Source of the DNA: Flavobacteriales bacterium UBA1959
Lineage (GTDB): Bacteria > Bacteroidota > Bacteroidia > Flavobacteriales_D > Sanyastnellaceae
DNA length: 11,069 nucleotides
NCBI GenBank assembly: GCA_002336085.1
Contig: DDEH01000098.1
Span: 1-11,069 of the forward strand
Reading direction: 5' to 3'
Part shown: in pieces, positions 6,901 to 11,069 of the stretch
Layout: each line of letters opens with the position of its first letter
Position numbering within the stretch: position 1 is the stretch's first letter
The notes under the pieces: generated by a model
What the model was told of the DNA's origin: nothing
The model's database searches: none
Seen by the model: the letters and a program-made list of their open reading frames with translations, nothing else
Made by a program: the position numbers and the translations under genes

Positions 6901-8673
6901 TTACTGGCTGGCCGCCGGGGAATAACTGCTTGCTTTTCGGATGGCTTTGAGATGCAAGTTCAGTTCCGTTCGGTTTTGCCAACCTCTAGGCTTCCATGTG
7001 TTTTTGACCAAAGTAAATGCAATGTCTACGGGCATGTCTTGTTTGATATGTGGAGCCAACTCTCCCATATTCCAGCCAATAGCGTCGATGGTTGGGAAGT
7101 CCCCCTCGGGATCTTTCACCGTGATTTTCAGGTGACGCCCTTGGTTGCCAATGGTACGAGGCGGCCGAACACAAAGTACATTTTTCAAAATGAAAAGTGG
7201 CGTTGGGTTTCCCGGACCAAACGGCTCGAGTTGCTGCAACTCTTTCCAAGCCTCCAGTGATAGTTCATTGATTTGCACTTCGCGATCGCAACGCACAAAG
7301 GGTTTGGGAAGCACATCATTCAGTTGTGCTGCAATTGCCGAGTTGATTCGACTCTTAAATTCGGGCAGGTGTTCCAACTTTAGGTTTAGCCCAGCGGCCA
7401 TGGTGTGTCCTCCAAATTGTTTCAGCAGATCCTTGCAGTCCTCGAGCGCTTTATGAATGTCGACGCCTTCGACAGATCTGGCACTGCCAATGAGTTCATC
7501 ATTTTCCTCTGACAGCACTATGGAAGGTCGATAACGCTGCTCAATCATGCGACTGGCAACGATGCCCACGACACCCCGGTGCCAGTCCTTTCCGTGGACA
7601 ATGTTCACGAAGGATTCCGCATTGCTTTGCTCGAGTTGTTTCAATGCATTCGCGGTGGTTTCTTCGTCCACTTGCCGCCTTTGATGATTCATTTCTTCAA
7701 TTTCCCGCGCTACCTCAGCTGCGCGTGACTCCCGCTTTTCCATCAAAAGATCGACCACACGCTGCGCATGGTCCATTCGGCCAGCGGCGTTGATTCGAGG
7801 GCCTAAAGTGAAGCTGATGTCGCGAATGGTTTGCGGGGCTTGATGAATGTCAGCAGCGCGCAGCAGGGCCAATATTCCCGGACGTTGTCGTTTGCGAAGT
7901 TGCTTCAATCCCTGAGAGGCCATGATGCGGTTTTCACCCTGCAGTTCCACTAGATCTGCTGCAATGCTAATGGCGACGAGGTCAAGCTCTTCATAAATAC
8001 CACTTTCAGGCAAGTCCATGAGGTGTGCAAGGGATTGGAGCAGTTTAAACGCGACTCCACAACCGGAGAGCTCTTTGAACGGATAAGGGCAATCGGATCG
8101 TTTGGGGTTCAAAATAGCAAAGGCTTGCGGCAGACTGCTTTCGGGCAAGTGGTGATCGCAAATGATTACATCTATTCCGCGATCTGCTGCATCCGCGAGC
8201 GGTTCAAAATCTTTTGTTCCGCAATCCAATGTGATCATCAAGGAAAAGCGATTTTCGGAGGCGTAGCGCACTCCCTCCAAGCTGACGCCATACCCCTCAT
8301 TATACCGGTGTGGAATGTAGGTTTCGACTTGCCCGCCAACTCCCTCGAGGTAGCTAGCTACCATCGCAACGGAAGTGGTTCCATCTACATCATAATCGCC
8401 GTAAATCAAGATGCGCTCTTCATCTTCAATGGCCTGATGAAGCCGATTTACAGCCGGCAACATATCCTTCATGAGCATGGAGTGATGCATGGCGGATAAT
8501 GCGGGGTTGAGAAACCCCAGCACTTCTTCGGGTTGTTTTAATCCACGCTGAATCAGAAGTGAAGCAACCAAAGGAGTGAGACCTGCGTTCTTCATAAGAA
8601 GCTCAACTTCCTCTCGGTTTGGCTGAGGTTTAACTACCCATGAACTATCATTCAATTGCTGAGCTGCGGTCAT
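6901..8673 (-). CDS. recJ: Single-stranded-DNA-specific 5'-3' exonuclease RecJ
   Basis: This nuclease degrades 5'-ended single strands in recombination (RecF pathway), mismatch repair and base-excision repair. It has 590 residues, full length for the family. The DHH phosphoesterase domain shows motif I YGDYDVDGTTSV (91-102; D93, D95, D97), motif II TLDCGTKD (148-155, D150), motif III CDHH (172-175) and D240 in IAADLVEL. GPRINAAGRMDHA (291-303) follows. A helical linker with EEMNHQRRQVDEET (326-339) leads to the DHHA1 domain with HRGVVGIVASR (365-375) and GGHTMAAG (421-428). The OB-type C-terminal domain includes LEPFGPGNPTPLF (482-494). All metal-binding motifs are intact. The gene is transcribed alone: it converges with mscS on one side (6-base gap) and diverges from the lipoprotein gene on the other (158 bases). 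I find no convincing promoter box just upstream of its start. Confidence 0.96.
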   Translation of the reverse strand: MTAAQQLNDSSWVVKPQPNREEVELLMKNAGLTPLVASLLIQRGLKQPEEVLGFLNPALSAMHHSMLMKDMLPAVNRLHQAIEDEERILIYGDYDVDGTTSVAMVASYLEGVGGQVETYIPHRYNEGYGVSLEGVRYASENRFSLMITLDCGTKDFEPLADAADRGIDVIICDHHLPESSLPQAFAILNPKRSDCPYPFKELSGCGVAFKLLQSLAHLMDLPESGIYEELDLVAISIAADLVELQGENRIMASQGLKQLRKRQRPGILALLRAADIHQAPQTIRDISFTLGPRINAAGRMDHAQRVVDLLMEKRESRAAEVAREIEEMNHQRRQVDEETTANALKQLEQSNAESFVNIVHGKDWHRGVVGIVASRMIEQRYRPSIVLSEENDELIGSARSVEGVDIHKALEDCKDLLKQFGGHTMAAGLNLKLEHLPEFKSRINSAIAAQLNDVLPKPFVRCDREVQINELSLEAWKELQQLEPFGPGNPTPLFILKNVLCVRPPRTIGNQGRHLKITVKDPEGDFPTIDAIGWNMGELAPHIKQDMPVDIAFTLVKNTWKPRGWQNRTELNLHLKAIRKASSYSPAASQ

Positions 8674-8793
8674 ATACGAGTGGACGCTGTGCGCCGTTTT
8701 TTATCACTCCTTCTTCGCAGCTGCATCGATTCGATGGAAAAGGTCGGAGAGTAATTGTGTTCAACTTATCTTGCACTGCCTAAAGTAGGACAA

Positions 8794-8801
8794 TGATCTT
8801 G
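8794..8801 (+). promoter_or_regulatory. Weak promoter candidate for the cysteine-rich lipoprotein gene
   Basis: TGATCTTG resembles TAnnTTTG with two mismatches. It is preceded by TTG at 8771-8773 with a 20-base spacer, the same spacing as the two better promoters in this window. Transcription would start near 8808, leaving about 24 bases before the ATG at 8832 and excluding the upstream ATG at 8793. The rest of the 8674-8831 spacer shows only a T6 run (8697-8702) without a strong stem. Confidence 0.22.
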
Positions 8802-8831
8802 CAAATGCTTAGTCAAAATCCATTTACCAAA

Positions 8832-9815
8832 ATGAAAATTCAAAAGTTCACCCTTGCGTCTGCGTTAGTATTTATGCTTGCCGTTTTCAGCGGTTGCTTA
8901 AATGACGACAACTTGATTCCAGAAAACTGTTACGACGGAATTCTGAACAATGGCGAGGAATTGGTTGATTGTGGGGGGGCTATTTGTCCTGCTTGTGATC
9001 CTTGTGAAAATGGTCAGTATGATGCGCTACTCGGTGAGACCTGGGTTGATTGTGGAGGTGAGTGTGGACCCTGTGATCCAAGTTTTAATGGTGTTCAAGA
9101 TCCAGGTGAGGCGGGCATTGATTGCGGTGGCGATACTGGGGTCGCTTGCGGCGAACTTTGTGGCGATGGATTATTGAATGGAAACGAACAAGCAGTGGAT
9201 TGTGGTGGTCCGGATTGCGATCCTTGCCCAACATGTTGTGATGGTATGATGAATGGTGATGAGCTCGCAGTGGATTGCGGGGGTAACTATGAATCAAATA
9301 TTTACATCGCTTGCGAAAACCCAAACATCATTTGTGGTCCGTGTCCAGACGGAGTAAACTGCGGAAACGGCCTCATGGACGGTGATGAATTGTACATCGA
9401 TTGCGGGGGAGATTACTGCCCTGAGTGCGAAGCCATTCTGACGTGGAAGGCGAACGGCACGGCACTCCTTGCAGAGACTGGCTTGTCGGCAGAACTCGAC
9501 GGTACGACCATTACCCTCTCTGGATTGACACTAGCGGGAGCTGGTTTGGCCTTGGTGATGGAAGTCCCATTGGCTGGATGGGTGGCTGGGGCGCAGGTTC
9601 AGTGCTCAGCAGCATCCGGCTCTTCTTGTTCTTATGCTGATCCTGCAGCAAATGCATTCAGCACGAATTTTGGTGGTGGAGTTACAGTCGATATTGCTTA
9701 TGTCGATGCGGTCTCAGGTGGATTTGTTGTAGGCACCTTTATGGGTACACTCGTGGGAATGACAGGCGAGAGCATGAACATTGCACAAGGAGCATTTCAA
9801 ATGCAAATCAACTGA
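8832..9815 (+). CDS. Cysteine-rich DCGG-repeat lipoprotein, probably surface or periplasmic
   Basis: I do not recognise a named gene. From the chosen start the product has 327 residues. Residues 1-21 form a lipoprotein signal peptide ending FSG before C22, the lipidation site. The following LNDDN is acidic, as in the export signals that send Bacteroidetes lipoproteins to the cell surface. Residues 32-199 contain six cysteine-rich units around DCGG (46, 73, 97, 123, 148, 190), with 24 cysteines in this section. Residues of about 201-327 form a Gly/Ala/Thr-rich, probably all-beta domain starting ILTWKANGT and ending in GTFMGTLVGM...IAQGAFQMQI, with one more cysteine pair (C258, C266). That ending resembles the small beta-domain lipoproteins common in Bacteroidetes. 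Similar DCGG repeats occur in other secreted Bacteroidetes proteins. The frame opens at 8793, but the ATG at 8832 puts the signal peptide at the N-terminus. The gene converges on the OmpA lipoprotein gene with 17 bases between. Function is unknown; adhesion or ligand binding is only a guess. Confidence 0.8.
   Translation: MKIQKFTLASALVFMLAVFSGCLNDDNLIPENCYDGILNNGEELVDCGGAICPACDPCENGQYDALLGETWVDCGGECGPCDPSFNGVQDPGEAGIDCGGDTGVACGELCGDGLLNGNEQAVDCGGPDCDPCPTCCDGMMNGDELAVDCGGNYESNIYIACENPNIICGPCPDGVNCGNGLMDGDELYIDCGGDYCPECEAILTWKANGTALLAETGLSAELDGTTITLSGLTLAGAGLALVMEVPLAGWVAGAQVQCSAASGSSCSYADPAANAFSTNFGGGVTVDIAYVDAVSGGFVVGTFMGTLVGMTGESMNIAQGAFQMQIN
8925..9431 (+). repeat. Six tandem cysteine-rich protein repeats (DCGG units)
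   Basis: The units follow the rough pattern C-x-[DN]-G-x-x-[ND]-x-x-E-x-x-[VI]-D-C-G-G-x2-C-x2-C. DCGG-to-DCGG distances are 27, 24, 26, 25 and 42 residues. Unit 5 has an insert of about 16 residues with one extra cysteine. Unit 3 lacks the first cysteine (F at that place). Five units end in CxxC (CPAC, CGPC, CDPC, CGPC, CPEC). The DNA copies have diverged, so this is an old protein repeat and not a recent duplication. Confidence 0.8.
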
Positions 9816-9832
9816 TGGGGCAAATATTCCCT

Positions 9833-10807
9833 CTATTCGTCTGAGCGAATGAGCTCAAACAAAGCGTCCAAGTTGGGCGCGAGCACCACTTCAATTCTTC
9901 GATTTCGTGCCTTTTCGTTTGGATCAAGGGGATGGTATTCACTGCGTCCCGCGGCCGTCAAAACGTCAGGAGATACACCGGAGGAATTCAATATTTCGAT
10001 CACAGCGGTAGAGCGCAGTACGCTCAACTCCCAATTGTTCCTTGGAATAGTGGCAGAGCGCAATTGATCCGAGTCTGTGTGCCCTTCCACAATGATCTCT
10101 AGGTTTGACTGTTGACTGATAACTGCAGCCAAATCTTGGAGCGCTTGTTTTCCGTTGGCATTGATTGCTGTGCTGCCAGAAGGGAAAAGCAGTTGGGCTT
10201 CCAAACTCACGTAAACTTTCCCATCCCTCTGCTCCACAGATAAGCCCTTGTCAGCAAAGCCGAGTAGCGCTTGAGCTAGTTGGCTTCTTAATGCTTCGGC
10301 AGCAGCGTCACGAGCCGCTAACAAACCTTCAAGTTCGGCAATGCGCTGAGAACGTTCAGACAACTCTTTTTCGCGCACATCTAAATTGGAACGAAGCTCA
10401 TTCAGTGCATCTTCTTGTTTTTGGAGCTCGCTTCGCGTTCTACTCAGGTCAGTAAGCAATGCTCTGTTTTCTTCATTAATGGCTGTCATTCGTGCCGAAC
10501 TTTCTGAGGTAAGGACATCATTAAGTTCTTCAAGCCTTTCTATTTCATCAATGGACTGACGCAGTGCTCGTCCAATCCGCGTGGTGTCACTGGCTAGACT
10601 AAGCTGGCTCCTTTCCAAGACTTCGATTCTACCTGCCATCTCACGACGATCGATTTCTCCATCCTGCCCACCAAGTGTAAGCTTCTGATTCTCATTCTGA
10701 ATTTTATCGAAATCAGACTGTAATTCGTCAAACTGCTTGAGCGTTACGCAGCCTGTGAAAAGAAAAAAACCAAAAAAGAGGGTCGAAGTTTGAAAAAGAG
10801 CTTTCAT
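9833..10807 (-). CDS. OmpA-family peptidoglycan-associated lipoprotein with coiled coil
   Basis: The product of 324 residues is an envelope protein that would anchor the outer membrane to peptidoglycan. The N-terminus is a lipoprotein signal (FFGFFLFTG, then C20). Residues of about 24-180 are charged and heptad-like, a long predicted coiled coil that could span the periplasm. The OmpA C-terminal domain follows (about 195-312): VYVSLEAQLLFPSGSTAI, VEGHTDSD (240-247), NNWELSVLRSTAVIEIL (257-273), AAGRSEYHP (285-293) and ARNRRIEVVLAP (300-311). Together these make an intact peptidoglycan-binding fold. There is no porin barrel. The arrangement is like the coiled-coil OmpA/MotB-type lipoproteins often annotated as OmpA family in Bacteroidetes. 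A role in cell shape or outer-membrane stability is inferred. It seems to be transcribed alone; no clear TAnnTTTG box was found in the 134 bases upstream. Confidence 0.9.
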   Translation of the reverse strand: MKALFQTSTLFFGFFLFTGCVTLKQFDELQSDFDKIQNENQKLTLGGQDGEIDRREMAGRIEVLERSQLSLASDTTRIGRALRQSIDEIERLEELNDVLTSESSARMTAINEENRALLTDLSRTRSELQKQEDALNELRSNLDVREKELSERSQRIAELEGLLAARDAAAEALRSQLAQALLGFADKGLSVEQRDGKVYVSLEAQLLFPSGSTAINANGKQALQDLAAVISQQSNLEIIVEGHTDSDQLRSATIPRNNWELSVLRSTAVIEILNSSGVSPDVLTAAGRSEYHPLDPNEKARNRRIEVVLAPNLDALFELIRSDE

Positions 10808-10892
10808 CTGAATTGTTACGGTTAGCCTCTAAACTTCGATGGTCTGGCCCATTCTTTATAACGGGGTTCAAGGGGTTTTAAAACAAGAAATG

Positions 10893-10923
10893 TTGATAAA
10901 GTGACATTTAAAGATTACATTTG
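10893..10923 (+). promoter_or_regulatory. Bacteroidetes-type promoter at the right edge
   Basis: TTG (10893-10895), a 20-base spacer, then TACATTTG (10916-10923) match the -33/-7 consensus, with the same spacing as the prs promoter. Transcription would begin near 10930 and run rightward out of the window. The 15 bases from 10915 to 10929 are identical to 3936-3950 upstream of dnaG. The rest of the 10808-10941 spacer shows nothing else I can support. Confidence 0.6.
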
Positions 10924-10941
10924 ATATTCTATTATTTGGAC

Positions 10942-11028
10942 ATGATATCTCATTTGCGGAACGCTGCCACTTGGTTTGACGAGACATTCGGTTGGTTTTT
11001 TACCAACGGAAATAAAGTAGAATACTAG
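10942..11028 (+). CDS. Possible small ORF of 28 codons behind a good promoter
   Basis: An ATG about 12 bases after the expected transcription start opens a frame encoding MISHLRNAATWF, then DETFGWFFTNGNKVEY, ending at TAG (11026-11028). I do not recognise it. It is rich in aromatic residues and too short to judge by composition. The same frame stays open for the remaining 13 codons after the TAG up to the window edge, so a longer gene with an internal stop, or a real gene starting outside the window, is also possible. It may simply be 5' untranslated sequence of the next gene. Confidence 0.25.
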   Translation: MISHLRNAATWFDETFGWFFTNGNKVEY

Positions 11029-11069
11029 CTCGTCACTCTCGTTTTATCCGCAAAGTTTGATGGTCTTTA

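Noticed and set aside
8023..8499. Plus-strand open frame of 158 codons inside recJ
   Set aside because: It lies wholly opposite intact RecJ catalytic motifs (DHH and neighbours), and its translation has no recognisable domain. It is a shadow frame.
8682..8702. GC-rich stretch plus T6 run, as a plus-strand terminator
   Set aside because: The possible stem is only about 3 pairs and there is no plus-strand gene upstream that it could end.
8925..9431. EF-hand or dockerin calcium sites in the DCGG repeats
   Set aside because: The D-x3-N-x2-E-x3-D spacing does not fit the EF-loop ligand positions (1, 3, 5, 7, 9, 12) consistently across the six units.
9816..9832. Bidirectional terminator between the two convergent lipoprotein genes
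   Set aside because: Only a GGG/CCC stem with an 8-base AT-rich loop can form; too weak to call.

Overview
The window comes from a Bacteroidetes chromosome, most likely of the class Flavobacteriia or a close marine relative. Four things point there: an RprX/RprY-type two-component pair, a DnaG primase that has lost most of its zinc ligands, lipoproteins with acidic residues after the lipobox cysteine, and promoter-like sequences of the Bacteroidetes form TTG-N20-TAnnTTTG. Starts generally lack a Shine-Dalgarno sequence, which also fits. The base composition looks moderate and even. I see no insertion sequence, phage, CRISPR, tRNA or rRNA signal. No gap between genes exceeds about 260 bases.

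Layout. Bases 1-3758 are on the minus strand, read from right to left: sensor kinase rprX, response regulator rprY, a 274-base spacer that holds a good promoter, then prs (PRPP synthetase) and rplY (ribosomal protein L25, cut by the left edge). Bases 3966-6894 are on the plus strand: dnaG (primase) followed 10 bases later by a small MscS-type mechanosensitive channel. The minus-strand gene recJ (6901-8673) converges on the channel gene with only 6 bases between them. Then come a plus-strand cysteine-rich repeat lipoprotein (8832-9815) and a convergent minus-strand OmpA-family lipoprotein with a long coiled coil (9833-10807). The last 260 bases hold a clear plus-strand promoter and a 28-codon open frame.

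How the genes relate. Most are core functions: nucleotide precursor synthesis and translation (prs-rplY), replication priming (dnaG), recombination and repair (recJ), osmotic relief (mscS), and envelope sensing and anchoring (rprXY, OmpA lipoprotein). I do not see a new multi-gene system. The least ordinary items are the lipoprotein with six DCGG repeats, the zinc-depleted primase, a dyad covering the prs promoter, a wobble-paired hairpin at the end of the mscS gene, and the promoter plus tiny frame at the right edge.
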